A DNA stretch of 64,000 nucleotides from Sphingobacterium micropteri (lineage in GTDB: Bacteria > Bacteroidota > Bacteroidia > Sphingobacteriales > Sphingobacteriaceae): positions 62,001 to 126,000 of the forward strand of contig NZ_JACOIK010000007.1 in assembly GCF_014692515.1 (NCBI RefSeq), written 5' to 3'. Below, piece by piece: positions 41,522 to 50,945 of the stretch. The notes beneath the pieces are model-generated. The model was given only the letters and a program-made list of their open reading frames with translations. It was not told the origin of the DNA and did not search any database. The first letter of the stretch is position 1; every line of letters starts with the position of its first letter. The position numbers and the translations under genes were made by a program.

Positions 41522-42976
41522 TTATACGTCGTAGGTTGTGGAGGAAGTCTCCCCACCGCGACCTGTCCAGTTGGTATGGAAAAACTCACCACGTGGCTTG
41601 TCAAGGCGCTCGTAAGTATGCGCTCCGAAATAGTCACGCTGTGCTTGCAACAGGTTTGCCGGCAGGCGCTCGCAACGATAGCCATCGTAGTAGATCAATC
41701 CGGCACTGAGGCAAGGAACAGGAATACCGTTGGTAACCGCCGTAGCGACCACCCGGCGCCAGCCGTGCTGTGCTGTTTGAATTTTATCTTTGAAGAAATC
41801 ATCCAGAATCAGGTTTTGCAATGCCGGATTTTTATCAAAGGCTTCTTTGATCTTGCTTAAGAATGCAGAACGGATGATACATCCCTCGCGCCACATGAGC
41901 GCAATACTGCCGTAGTTCAGTTCCCAGCCAAATTCCTTGGCAGCCGCGGCCATCATTTGATATCCCTGTGCGTAGGAAATAACTTTAGCCGCATATAACG
42001 CGTCGCGTAGATCATTGATGAACGCTTGGCGGTCCCCATCGAAAGATGGCTTTGGCCCTTCTAACACCTTAGAAGCTGCTACACGCTCATCTTTCAGTGC
42101 CGATAAACAACGTGCAAATACCGACTCGGCAATAAGCGTAAGCGGTATGCCCAGATCAAGCGCTACCGTTCCTGTCCATTTACCGGTACCTTTTTGTCCG
42201 GCGGTATCAAGAATTTTGTCCACTAGCGGCTCACCGTCTTCATCCTTAAATGCTAAGATGTCACGGGTAATCTCAATCAGGTAGCTATCCAGCTCACCTT
42301 CATTCCATTCCTTGAACACTTCATGCATCTGATCGGGTGTCATACCCAGCACATCTTTCATGATGTGATAAGTTTCGTTGATCAGCTGCATATCGCCATA
42401 TTCAATACCGTTGTGCACCATTTTCACAAAATGTCCTGCGCCGCCGGAACCTACCCAGTCGCAGCACGGCGAACCATCGGCAACTTTTGCAGCAATCGAC
42501 TGAAAAATTGGCTTTACGGCAGGCCATGCTGCCGAAGAACCGCCTGGCATGATCGATGGCCCCAATAATGCACCTTCTTCACCGCCCGACACGCCGGTTC
42601 CGATATAATACAAACCTTTGCTTTCTACATATTTAGTTCGCCGCTCGGTATCCGGAAAATGGGAGTTTCCGCCGTCGATGATGATATCGCCTTCATCCAG
42701 ATGTGGAATCAGCAGCTCGATGAAGTCATCAACAGGTTTACCGGCTTTTACCATTAACATCACTTTCCGCGGACTTTTTAACGACTGGATCAAATCTTCG
42801 ATGGAAGTAGCTCCATAGATGTTTTTACCCTTTGCACGACCGTTGACAAAATGTTCTACCTTGTCTACTGTACGGTTGTAAGCAGACACATGGAAGCCTT
42901 TGCTTTCCATATTTAAGATAAGGTTTTCCCCCATAACGGCGATACCAATGACGCCTATATCTGATTTTTGTTGCAT
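41522..42976 (-). CDS. gnd: 6-phosphogluconate dehydrogenase, decarboxylating
   Basis: Oxidises 6-phosphogluconate to ribulose 5-phosphate with NADP+ (pentose phosphate pathway). The 484-residue chain has the cofactor motif IGVIGIAVMGENLILNMESKGF, GNSHFPDTERR, the substrate motif GTGVSGGEEGALLGPSIMPGG, the catalytic Lys in GSGGAGHFVKMVHNGIEYGDMQ, and GQKGTGKWT. The C-terminal tail FHTNWTGRGG is typical. It has a good promoter and its own terminator, so it is monocistronic and divergent from surE. Its place between the kdu genes and the polysaccharide locus seems accidental. Confidence 0.97.
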   Translation of the reverse strand: MQQKSDIGVIGIAVMGENLILNMESKGFHVSAYNRTVDKVEHFVNGRAKGKNIYGATSIEDLIQSLKSPRKVMLMVKAGKPVDDFIELLIPHLDEGDIIIDGGNSHFPDTERRTKYVESKGLYYIGTGVSGGEEGALLGPSIMPGGSSAAWPAVKPIFQSIAAKVADGSPCCDWVGSGGAGHFVKMVHNGIEYGDMQLINETYHIMKDVLGMTPDQMHEVFKEWNEGELDSYLIEITRDILAFKDEDGEPLVDKILDTAGQKGTGKWTGTVALDLGIPLTLIAESVFARCLSALKDERVAASKVLEGPKPSFDGDRQAFINDLRDALYAAKVISYAQGYQMMAAAAKEFGWELNYGSIALMWREGCIIRSAFLSKIKEAFDKNPALQNLILDDFFKDKIQTAQHGWRRVVATAVTNGIPVPCLSAGLIYYDGYRCERLPANLLQAQRDYFGAHTYERLDKPRGEFFHTNWTGRGGETSSTTYDV

Positions 42977-42995
42977 ATCTGTTTTAATTGACTTC

Positions 42996-43026
42996 CAAAG
43001 TTATACTTTACGTATACAAGAACAAA
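42996..43026 (-). promoter_or_regulatory. Complete Bacteroidota-type promoter of gnd
   Basis: Minus strand: TTTG (43026-43023), a 19-bp spacer and TAACTTTG (43003-42996). Both elements fit the TTTG/TAnnTTTG consensus exactly at the standard spacing. The predicted start is near 42989, with a leader of about 12 nt before the ATG at 42976. It is the best promoter in the window. Confidence 0.7.
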
Positions 43027-43090
43027 TAGAAAAATGATGAATTTTGTATAAATTAAGCAAAAAAAAGAACATAAACCTTATTTTAGCCCT

Positions 43091-43873
43091 ATGGCAAAAA
43101 AGAAACCGACGATTTTGGTCGTCAACGATGATGGCATTACTGCTCCCGGAATCAAGGTGTTGCTGGAAGAAATGCAAAAAATAGGTCATGTCGTTGTAGT
43201 GGCTCCTGACAGTCCGCAATCCGGGATGGGGCACGCCATTACCATTGGCAAGCCGCTCCGCTTGGATAAAATCGATTTGTATGAAGGTGTGGAGATGTAT
43301 AAATGCTCTGGCACGCCGGTAGACTGTGTTAAGCTTGCCGTAAATAAAATTTTTAAAGGTAAGAAGCCGGATCTGTGCGTATCGGGCATCAACCACGGAT
43401 TAAATTATTCGATCAACGTTTTATATTCGGGGACAATGTCTGCTGCCGTAGAAGGGGCCATAGAGGATATCCCCTCGATTGGATTCTCTTTGGATGATTT
43501 TTCCCATCATGCCGATTTTTCCCATTGCCGACCTTATGTAAGAGCTATAGCACAGCAGGTGCTGGATCACGGATTGCAAAAAGCCACCTTATTGAATGTT
43601 AATTTCCCCCATATTAGTAAGGATTTAAAAGGGATAAAAATATGTAGACAGGCCACCGCTAAATGGTTTGAGGAGTTTGACGAGCGTCAGGATCCCTACG
43701 GCAGAGAATATTTTTGGATGACGGGTAAATTTCAATTGTTGGACAGAGGAGAGGATACCGATGCCTCTGCATTGAGCAATGGCTACGTTTCTATTGTGCC
43801 GACGCAATTTGATATGACCGCGCATCATACCATCACAGAACTAAATTCCTGGAGTTTTGATGTGAAAAAATGA
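43091..43873 (+). CDS. surE: 5'-nucleotidase SurE
   Basis: Divalent-metal nucleotidase acting on nucleoside monophosphates. The 260-residue chain begins with the family metal-binding motif ILVVNDDGITAPGIKVL, followed by VVAPDSPQSGMGHAIT, SGTPVDCVKLAV, CVSGINHGLNYSINVLYSGTMSAAVEGA and LLNVNFPH. All SurE hallmarks are intact. Its stop codon overlaps the ATG of the next small gene by 4 nt (ATGA), indicating translational coupling. Confidence 0.95.
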   Translation: MAKKKPTILVVNDDGITAPGIKVLLEEMQKIGHVVVVAPDSPQSGMGHAITIGKPLRLDKIDLYEGVEMYKCSGTPVDCVKLAVNKIFKGKKPDLCVSGINHGLNYSINVLYSGTMSAAVEGAIEDIPSIGFSLDDFSHHADFSHCRPYVRAIAQQVLDHGLQKATLLNVNFPHISKDLKGIKICRQATAKWFEEFDERQDPYGREYFWMTGKFQLLDRGEDTDASALSNGYVSIVPTQFDMTAHHTITELNSWSFDVKK

Positions 43874-44142
43874 AGAATAACTTTTGGGTAGGAGTGGCAT
43901 TAGGTGTTATTTTTCCGTTGCTAGCTCATTTAGCGACAATCTTTACGACCATTCAAACGTCTTTATTTATACAAAAGCCTATCGCTTTATATGTAATTGC
44001 TGCTACCATAAACCTTATTTCGGTTCGTTTTTTATACCGTAACGAAAAAGAAGCTACAGCTAATGGCGTTGTGTTGGCTACATTTTTAGCGATGATTGTC
44101 TTGGTCGTGTTTATGCGGGAGATGGTGTTTTCCTATGCTTGA
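43870..44142 (+). CDS. Small membrane protein coupled to surE
   Basis: A 90-residue protein of unknown function with three hydrophobic segments (VGVALGVIFPLLAHLATIF, IALYVIAATINLISVRFL and GVVLATFLAMIVLVVFM) joined by short basic loops. No domain is recognised. The ATGA overlap with surE suggests co-translation, and so a functional tie or simply operon packing. Its 3' end overlaps the end of the convergent regulator gene by 10 bp, with no terminator between. Confidence 0.75.
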   Translation: MKNNFWVGVALGVIFPLLAHLATIFTTIQTSLFIQKPIALYVIAATINLISVRFLYRNEKEATANGVVLATFLAMIVLVVFMREMVFSYA

Positions 44143-47100
44143 TGTTTTTTCTCTTGGTGTTGTTTTTTATATTCCGAAGGCGTAACCTTATATAATTCTT
44201 TAAAACTCTCCCGGAAATACTTGAGGTCGTTGAAACCGACTTCGTAAGCTACCTGTGACACATTCATTGGTGTATGGGTAATCAGTGTGCTTGCTTTCTT
44301 AAGCCGGATGAGCCGAATAAAAGTAGAAAGATTTTGACCAGTAAGCGCTTTGAGTTTCGTATAGATAACCGTGCGGCTCATATTCATCTGGTCGATGAAT
44401 GCACTAACGTTGAAATCCGGGTTGCTGATATGCTGCTCCACAACAGAAATTGCTTTATCCAAAAAAAGCTCATCGGGCGAAGATATAGTCAGCTTCTTGG
44501 GCTCCAATATAGTATCCTGTTTAAATTTGCGGACCAGATTGGCTCTTGTTTTTAATAAATTGTCTACCCTAAGCGCTAAAATTTCTGCATTAAAGGGTTT
44601 GGTAATATAGGCATCTGCTCCCGTACGATAGCCTTTCTCTTGGTGGACCGAGGATGTTTTTGCCGTTAACAATATCACCGGAATATGACTGCAGATCAGC
44701 GTTGTTTTGATGTATCGACAGAGTTCAAAACCGTCCATAATCGGCATTTGCACATCGCTGACAATCAGGTCAATAGTTTCTTGATTAGCGATCGCAATAG
44801 CATCTTCTCCGTTTTCGGCGGTGAAAACACGGTATTTGTCCTTGAATATTTCTTGAATGAACTTTTGAAGATCGATGTTGTCCTCTACGATCAAGAGTTG
44901 TTGCTGGGCATCTTCCAATGGCTCTTCCGGTAAGTCTTCCACTTCTTGTGCTTCTGCTATAGCGTGCAGATCGCTGCCCGTATCTACGTAGTGGAAGTTA
45001 TCTTCATCAATTGCTGCACGGTCGGTTTCGGTTATACGTTCATTTTTTTCCAGATGCTCGTTCCCGAGCCTTAACAGAATACTGAAGCGGGTGCCCTTAT
45101 TTTCGGAACTGTTTACGACAATCTTGCCGTGATGCAAGTCGACGAGCCTTTTGCTCAGGGAAAGCCCAATGCCGGATCCCAGGTTCTGTTGCTTATAGGG
45201 CAGTTGATAAAACTGTTCAAAGATAAGGTTGAGGTTTTCCTTGGAAATTACCGGACCAAAGTTGAGGATACTGACTTTGACATAATTTACCAATTTGCTT
45301 TTTACCCTTTTTGACGTTGTTGATACATATATCGTAATATCGTTGTTATCCTCACTAAACTTAAAAGCATTGGATAATAGGTTAAACAGGATATTTTTCA
45401 GCTTGGGCCGATCAAACCATACGAGAATATGGTCATTGCGGGTGATGAGCCGATACTGTATGTTTTTTTTCTCCGCAAGTGCGTCGAAGGAGCTTTTAAC
45501 CTCTTGTATAAACGGAATAATATCGTTTTTTGTGGCTTGCAAGGTTAACTTCCCGGATTCGCTCTTTCTGAAGTCCAATATCTGATTGACCAACTGCAAC
45601 AACATTTTCGCATTTTTCAGCATAATATTGTGTTGCTTTTTGATGTAACTGTCACCGAGTTGTCGCAAGACCATCTTTTCAAGCGGGCCGATGATCAGCG
45701 TCAGCGGCGTGCGGAAATCGTGGGAGATATCGGTGAACAGCTGTAGCTTGAGCTGGTTGATCTCTTCGGCCCGTTCTTTTTCTTTGCGCTCCTTTACACG
45801 AAGGAGGATCAGTTTCCGGATATATAAAAACAGGCCGGTGCATAGCACGGCATAAATTAAATATGCCCACCAGGTTTGCCATGGTGCGGGTAGCACACGT
45901 ATGTGCAGCGTATCCCCATGTTCGTTCCATATACCGTCATTGTTTGCGCCGATTACCTTAAAGGTATAATTACCTGGTTTGATATTGGTGTACACGGCCC
46001 TGCGCTGGTTGCCGATGTAATTCCAGTTTTCGTCATTTCCTTCCAGTTTGTAAGCGAACTCATTTTTCTCGGGTCTCATATAGCTCAGCGATGTGAAGTC
46101 TATACTGACGTTGTTTTCGTTATAGGCCAGGTCGATGCTGGTCACCGAGTCAGAAACTGTCGTAAAAAATGCATTGTTTACATCAATATGGGTGATATCG
46201 ATCGGCGGGACGAAGGTATTTTGTCGCAGGTCGTTCGGGTTGAAGAAAGTTAGCCCGTTAGTACCACCGAAAAACAGTTCTTTTTTTCTGCTTTTGAAAA
46301 AAGAACCGTAATTGAACTCGTTTCCCTGAAGACCATCGGATTGGCTATAGTTCTTAATCGTGTTGGAGGTTGTTTCTATCTGGCTGAGACCGTTGTTGGT
46401 ACTTATCCAGATTCTGCCACTACCATCTGAAAGAATGCCATAGATAATATCATTAGGAAGTCCGTCTTTTGTGCTGTAAGACTTCGTCGTTTTATCTTTC
46501 GGATTATAGATATGGAGCCCCTGACCTTCTGTTCCTATCCAATAACGATCGGACCGATCGACGAATATACAGTTGATATAGAGTGGAGCTGTGTTCTCAT
46601 CCAGTTCTTTGATCGGTACGGAACGCAGTTGTTTGGTTTGGATATGGACCGTTTCCAGGCCGTTATTTCCGCCAACTAACAACAGGTTCGGATCATCTGT
46701 CTGGGTGATGCTCATCACGGTCTTGATCTCCTTGTCGACTTTTGAAAGCATCTTTCGCTGTGTATCGTAGAAGATCAGTCCACCGGTTAATGTGCCGATC
46801 CAGATATTACCGTTACGGTCCTCAAATAGGGTAAGCACCTTATAGGCTTTCAGCGAAATATTCTGATCGGGGGCGAAATCAATGTGCTGAAATTTAAGCG
46901 GACTTTGCCGGAGATTTAAAAAATCAAGCCCACCATCGTGCATACCGACCCAGATGTTACCGTTGCGGTCGGTGATAACCGATTTTATATTATTGGCACT
47001 AAGGCTGCTAAGGTTTTGAGGGTTGTGCTTATGGTAAGTGAACTTTTTGGTATGCCGGTTATAGACGTTCAGCCCGCCCCCTTCGGTGCCGATCCAGAGG

Positions 47101-48242
47101 TTTCCGTCCGCATCTTCTGTTATACCGCTGACGACCTTGTAGTTCAGCTTGTTGTCAGTATTGCCGGAGTAGATGTTCTTAAAGGTATTGTTGCCTTGGT
47201 TGTAGTAATTAACGCCGTCTGCCCAAGTGCCTATCCACATGTCGCCACGGGAGTCCCGTATGATTCTATAAATAGAGTTCTGACTTAAACTGCTGGTGTT
47301 TTCAGGATCGTGTACGATATGTTTGAGTTCTTGACGATCCGCACTCAGGATGTAAAGACCAGCATAGCTGCCTATCCACAGGTTGCCGACACGGTCTTCG
47401 CAAAGGGTACGCGTGGACGTGGTGATTGCCTTTTTTTGTTCGAACTCGAAATCTACAAAACGTCCGGTGGCACGGTCGTAACGTGCCAGCCCTAATTCGT
47501 AGCCCAGCCACAACGTATGCTTTTGGTCCATAAAGAGTGTCGGCAATCCATTGAGATGTATATGGCTATTACCCGCTTTTTGTGGGTAATCAAGACGTCT
47601 GAACGTTCCGCTTTTTAGGTTATAAACATCGATGTATCTGGCGTTGCAGATCCAGATATTACCCGCTTTGTCCTTAAAGAACGATCGCAGGTTATTATCG
47701 CTCAACGTATTCGGCTGTCTGGGTCGATGTTGGATTTTCTTAATTTTATCGGTACGAAGATCGATCTGGATAATCCCGTTTTCGGTGGCAACCCATAGCA
47801 GCCGGTCGCTTATCTGGATGATACCCCGCACCAGATTGTCCGCAACAGCATGGGGGGAATCGGAAAATAAGTAACGGGTAAAGCGATCTGTTACCGGATC
47901 ATATTTATTCAAACCTCTCTCGGTGCCGACCCAAAGTCCGCCATCGCGGTCTTCGTATATGGCGTGTATATTGCTGTTACTTAAGCTGTGGAGGTCGGTC
48001 GTGGTATGCCGATAGACCACAAACTTTTGCCCGTCGAATTTATTTAAACCGTCCCTCGTTCCGAACCAAATATACCCCTTCCTGTCTTGGATGATGTCTG
48101 CCACGGACCGCTGCGACAGCCCGTTGACAGAATTGAAATGTTGGAAGACAAGGTCTTTAGGCAAGCCTCCTGGGCGCTGGCTAAAAGCAATAGCGTGGAA
48201 CCCGACGAGAAAACAGACGATGGCAAAGTAGTAAATTCTCAT
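44133..48242 (-). CDS. Hybrid two-component system (HTCS) regulator of the polysaccharide locus
   Basis: One-protein sensor, kinase, receiver and transcription factor of 1369 residues. A signal sequence (MRIYYFAIVCFLVGFHAIA) precedes about 700 residues of two-component propeller repeats (for example VADIIQDRKGYIWFGTRDGLNKFDG), then a Y_Y_Y domain (about 748-784), a membrane helix (789-812), HisKA with FTDISHDFRTPLTL (His near 840), HATPase with NLLSNAFKFS and GSGIGLSLSKRLV, a receiver with DLIVSDVQMP (Asp near 1162) and PITKPF-like Lys (YITKPFN), and an AraC-type DNA-binding domain (about 1268-1369, VAYEVGFNDLKYFRESFK). Such proteins bind an oligosaccharide in the periplasm and activate their PUL. 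It is the last gene of the leftward sulfatase-GH88-esterase operon. I infer it binds the four motifs at 52.5-52.7 kb. Confidence 0.96.
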   Translation of the reverse strand: MRIYYFAIVCFLVGFHAIAFSQRPGGLPKDLVFQHFNSVNGLSQRSVADIIQDRKGYIWFGTRDGLNKFDGQKFVVYRHTTTDLHSLSNSNIHAIYEDRDGGLWVGTERGLNKYDPVTDRFTRYLFSDSPHAVADNLVRGIIQISDRLLWVATENGIIQIDLRTDKIKKIQHRPRQPNTLSDNNLRSFFKDKAGNIWICNARYIDVYNLKSGTFRRLDYPQKAGNSHIHLNGLPTLFMDQKHTLWLGYELGLARYDRATGRFVDFEFEQKKAITTSTRTLCEDRVGNLWIGSYAGLYILSADRQELKHIVHDPENTSSLSQNSIYRIIRDSRGDMWIGTWADGVNYYNQGNNTFKNIYSGNTDNKLNYKVVSGITEDADGNLWIGTEGGGLNVYNRHTKKFTYHKHNPQNLSSLSANNIKSVITDRNGNIWVGMHDGGLDFLNLRQSPLKFQHIDFAPDQNISLKAYKVLTLFEDRNGNIWIGTLTGGLIFYDTQRKMLSKVDKEIKTVMSITQTDDPNLLLVGGNNGLETVHIQTKQLRSVPIKELDENTAPLYINCIFVDRSDRYWIGTEGQGLHIYNPKDKTTKSYSTKDGLPNDIIYGILSDGSGRIWISTNNGLSQIETTSNTIKNYSQSDGLQGNEFNYGSFFKSRKKELFFGGTNGLTFFNPNDLRQNTFVPPIDITHIDVNNAFFTTVSDSVTSIDLAYNENNVSIDFTSLSYMRPEKNEFAYKLEGNDENWNYIGNQRRAVYTNIKPGNYTFKVIGANNDGIWNEHGDTLHIRVLPAPWQTWWAYLIYAVLCTGLFLYIRKLILLRVKERKEKERAEEINQLKLQLFTDISHDFRTPLTLIIGPLEKMVLRQLGDSYIKKQHNIMLKNAKMLLQLVNQILDFRKSESGKLTLQATKNDIIPFIQEVKSSFDALAEKKNIQYRLITRNDHILVWFDRPKLKNILFNLLSNAFKFSEDNNDITIYVSTTSKRVKSKLVNYVKVSILNFGPVISKENLNLIFEQFYQLPYKQQNLGSGIGLSLSKRLVDLHHGKIVVNSSENKGTRFSILLRLGNEHLEKNERITETDRAAIDEDNFHYVDTGSDLHAIAEAQEVEDLPEEPLEDAQQQLLIVEDNIDLQKFIQEIFKDKYRVFTAENGEDAIAIANQETIDLIVSDVQMPIMDGFELCRYIKTTLICSHIPVILLTAKTSSVHQEKGYRTGADAYITKPFNAEILALRVDNLLKTRANLVRKFKQDTILEPKKLTISSPDELFLDKAISVVEQHISNPDFNVSAFIDQMNMSRTVIYTKLKALTGQNLSTFIRLIRLKKASTLITHTPMNVSQVAYEVGFNDLKYFRESFKELYKVTPSEYKKQHQEKKHQA

Positions 48243-48279
48243 TGGCGAGGAGGTTTACTGCGAATGTAATAAAAACTTC

Positions 48280-49686
48280 TTAATTCCAGTTGTCTGTTCT
48301 AAAGGAAGGAGCCGGTAGACCAAAAACGTTGAAAAGACAGCCTTCGGCATAGTTCTTCCAAGCGTATCTGACCGCCACAGGCTTGGAGACGACATTACTA
48401 TAAACGGTCAAACTTCCTTTTTGTATGTTTGCTACAGCGGGGTGAAAAACCTGATCCTCGCCCGCAATTTCGAAATGTTTGAGTTCTTTGTTGAAGCTGC
48501 AGACTCCGCCCGGAGCATAATCAAAATGAATCTGCGCTTTATTCCCAACGACGTCCATTGATTTGAAGATGGGACCGCTATGCTGAATGCCCTTATAACC
48601 ATAGGTATCAGCAAGCGCCCAATAGGCCAGACGTTGGCTTACTTCCTGTTTATGGGCCGGATGGATGCAGTTTTCTTCTCCGATATCCATGGTTACGACC
48701 ATGCCGGTGTTAGGTGTGTTTTGCCATGTTTTTAGCTGTGCTTCCCGTAAGAAAGCCGCGTTGACACCGTTACCGTAGTTGAAAGGCGCAATTTGGACGA
48801 AGTAAAATGGGAAATCCCCTTGTCTCCACTCCTTACGCCAGCTGCTGATCATCGCTTGAAAATAGGTTTGGTATAGTTCAGCTTTGTTTCTATTGGATTC
48901 TCCCTGGTACCAGATCGCCCCTTTCATCCCATAAGGGATCAACGGATGAATCATCGCATTGAATAAAGCCGAAGGTGAATTTACGGTGATGTTAGCAGGT
49001 TCCTTAATAGAAGTATAGTCAAATCCGTTGGAAGTTAAGGTTTCCTTGTTTGTCCAGGCTTCTACACGCGTGCCGCCAACACTGCTGCAGATAATACCGA
49101 CGGGAATTTTAAGCTTCTCCTGTAATATTTTGCCGTACATATACGCTACGGCGCTGAATTTGGCCACATTGCCCGGATCGGCGCTCTTCCATATACCTGT
49201 ACAGGTATCCAAAGGGATGGCGCTGCTATTTCGTTTTACATGAAATAAGCGTAGATTTTCGTTTTCGCTGTTTAGGATGAGTTCATTGGCGCCGATAACG
49301 GGTTGCCCGGCGAAGCCTGCCAAGGGCATTTCCATATTCGATTGCCCCGAACAAAGCCAAACCTCACCTAATAAGACATCTTTTAAGCTTATGGAACGGC
49401 TCCCTTGAACCTGTAGGGTATAAGGACCGCCACCGGCAATCGTTTTGATCGTCGTTTTCCAGGTGCCGTCTGCATTTGTGGTCACGCTGGCCCATTCCCC
49501 CCAACTCGCCTCAATCTTTATTGCGGTATGGGGTTTGTCGGTGCCCCATATCGCAACATCGGCGTGCTGCTGAAGTACCATGTGGTCGCCGAATAACGAA
49601 TTAAGTTTGGTCTGTGCACGAAGGTTATGGAAACCGTTCAAGGACAATACCAAAAGAAACAAGAGTATACTTTTTGGGCTTTTCAT
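48280..49686 (-). CDS. Sialate O-acetylesterase-like carbohydrate esterase (SASA)
   Basis: Secreted SGNH-type esterase of 468 residues with a signal peptide (SILLFLLVLSLNGFHNLRA). After an N-terminal beta domain (LFGDHMVLQQHADVAIWG) the esterase core has LLGEVWLCSGQSNMEMPL with nucleophile Ser116, SSVGGTRVEAW, MKGAIWYQGESNRNKAELY and the catalytic His region NCIHPAHKQEVSQRLA. Family members remove O-acetyl groups from sialic acid, but in PULs they often act on acetylated pectin, xylan or rhamnosyl residues. It lies between GH88 and HTCS in one operon (21-bp and 37-bp gaps). It suggests that the target glycan is acetylated. Confidence 0.9.
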   Translation of the reverse strand: MKSPKSILLFLLVLSLNGFHNLRAQTKLNSLFGDHMVLQQHADVAIWGTDKPHTAIKIEASWGEWASVTTNADGTWKTTIKTIAGGGPYTLQVQGSRSISLKDVLLGEVWLCSGQSNMEMPLAGFAGQPVIGANELILNSENENLRLFHVKRNSSAIPLDTCTGIWKSADPGNVAKFSAVAYMYGKILQEKLKIPVGIICSSVGGTRVEAWTNKETLTSNGFDYTSIKEPANITVNSPSALFNAMIHPLIPYGMKGAIWYQGESNRNKAELYQTYFQAMISSWRKEWRQGDFPFYFVQIAPFNYGNGVNAAFLREAQLKTWQNTPNTGMVVTMDIGEENCIHPAHKQEVSQRLAYWALADTYGYKGIQHSGPIFKSMDVVGNKAQIHFDYAPGGVCSFNKELKHFEIAGEDQVFHPAVANIQKGSLTVYSNVVSKPVAVRYAWKNYAEGCLFNVFGLPAPSFRTDNWN

Positions 49687-49707
49687 CGCTGCATGTTTTA
49701 TAACGTT

Positions 49708-50886
49708 CTACAACCCTCTTTCTTTTAATCGGGATAGCGCCTCAATATAGTAATAATCCGCATAATTCAGCGGTACATCGATTTCATTGCCATGCGGAAT
49801 ACTTCCCACGCTATGCTTTAAAATAAAATTACCGTTCTCTCCGGTCTTTGCGGTATAGGTGTCGCTTGCCAGAGAGTCGAGAATATGCTGCGCGGAAGCT
49901 AGGTATTTATCATCGGTATAGGAACTTAATTCCAATAGGGCAGACGCAAGAATTGCACCCGAGGAGGCATCCCGGATTTCGTTCGGAATATTGGGTGCGT
50001 CGAAATCCCAATAAGGGACGCCGTCTTCCGGATAGTTCGGATGGTTGAGTATAAAAGCTGCTATTTTCTCTGCGAAGTCGAGGTACTTTTTGTCCTTGGT
50101 ATAGCGGTAGCACATGGTGTAGCCGTATAGGGCCCAAGCCTGCCCGCGTGCCCACGCGCTTTCATCGGAATAACCTTGCGCGGTTATCTGATGGGCCACT
50201 TTTCCCGTCTCGAGGTCATAGTCCACTACGTGAAAAGAGCTGCCATCGGGCCTGAAATGGTTTGCCATGGTGGTATTGGCATGTGCAACAGCGATTTTTC
50301 GATAGCTGCTGTCCCCGGTGATATTGCTGGCTTCAAAGAGCATCTCCAGATTCATCATGTTATCGATAATGACCGGGAACTTCCAACCCCGCTCAGCTTG
50401 CCATCCGTGATCAACATCCCAGCTCTGGATGCAGCCCACCGTATCGTTAAATCGTGTAGACAAGGCTCGTGCTGCGTCAAGCAAAACCTGTTTGTATCGT
50501 TCTTCTTTTGTTATTCGGTATGCTTTGCCGTAAGAGTTGTTAAAAATGAAGCCCAGATCATGATCGGTTGTCAGATCCTTATGGGATTCGAACAATTGCT
50601 GCGAAGCTTCGGCGGCCTCTTTCCATTTTTTATCGTTGGTGTGCTCATACAACATCCAACAGGTCCCTGGCCAAAATCCTTCCGTCCAATCATAAGAAGA
50701 TTGTATCCAATGGATATGGCCATCTTTGGTTAAAGTCCGGGGATTTTTATGCTCGTTCAGCGCGGCTGTACGCAGCATAGAAAGCTGCTTTTCGCTTTTT
50801 TCCAGTAATGCTTTGCTGCTATCGTCAGTATGGCAGCTAGAAAACGCTAAGGAACATAAAAGCAAGGTTGACGTGATTATCTTCAT
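49708..50886 (-). CDS. GH88 unsaturated glucuronyl hydrolase, lipoprotein
   Basis: Hydrolyses the terminal 4,5-unsaturated uronate left by a polysaccharide lyase, releasing 5-keto-4-deoxyuronate for KduI. The 392-residue chain has a signal with lipobox (LCSLAFSSC, Cys18). Catalytic aspartates of the family fall at Asp110 (TDHDLGFIF) and Asp175 (VIIDNMMNLEML). Further markers are WTEGFWPGTCWMLYE, ESAWARGQAWALYGYTMCYR and DASSGAILASALLELS. The length fits GH88 (about 370-400). The (alpha/alpha)6 barrel sequence is complete. Lipidation suggests it faces the periplasm or surface. It sits between the sulfatase and the esterase in one operon. Confidence 0.94.
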   Translation of the reverse strand: MKIITSTLLLCSLAFSSCHTDDSSKALLEKSEKQLSMLRTAALNEHKNPRTLTKDGHIHWIQSSYDWTEGFWPGTCWMLYEHTNDKKWKEAAEASQQLFESHKDLTTDHDLGFIFNNSYGKAYRITKEERYKQVLLDAARALSTRFNDTVGCIQSWDVDHGWQAERGWKFPVIIDNMMNLEMLFEASNITGDSSYRKIAVAHANTTMANHFRPDGSSFHVVDYDLETGKVAHQITAQGYSDESAWARGQAWALYGYTMCYRYTKDKKYLDFAEKIAAFILNHPNYPEDGVPYWDFDAPNIPNEIRDASSGAILASALLELSSYTDDKYLASAQHILDSLASDTYTAKTGENGNFILKHSVGSIPHGNEIDVPLNYADYYYIEALSRLKERGL

Positions 50887-50945
50887 TCTGATGTCTAGTT
50901 ATTTTAAAGTGATGTGTTTGTTGTCAATCAATTAGTGATGCTTGG

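Noticed and set aside
45903..46253. 116-codon frame antisense to the HTCS
   Set aside because: Opposite the Y_Y_Y region of the regulator; Val/Ile-rich composition mirrors the coding strand.
50176..50733. 185-codon frame antisense to the GH88 gene
   Set aside because: Opposite a fully conserved catalytic gene; Cys/His/Phe-rich without pattern. A shadow of GC-richer codon use.
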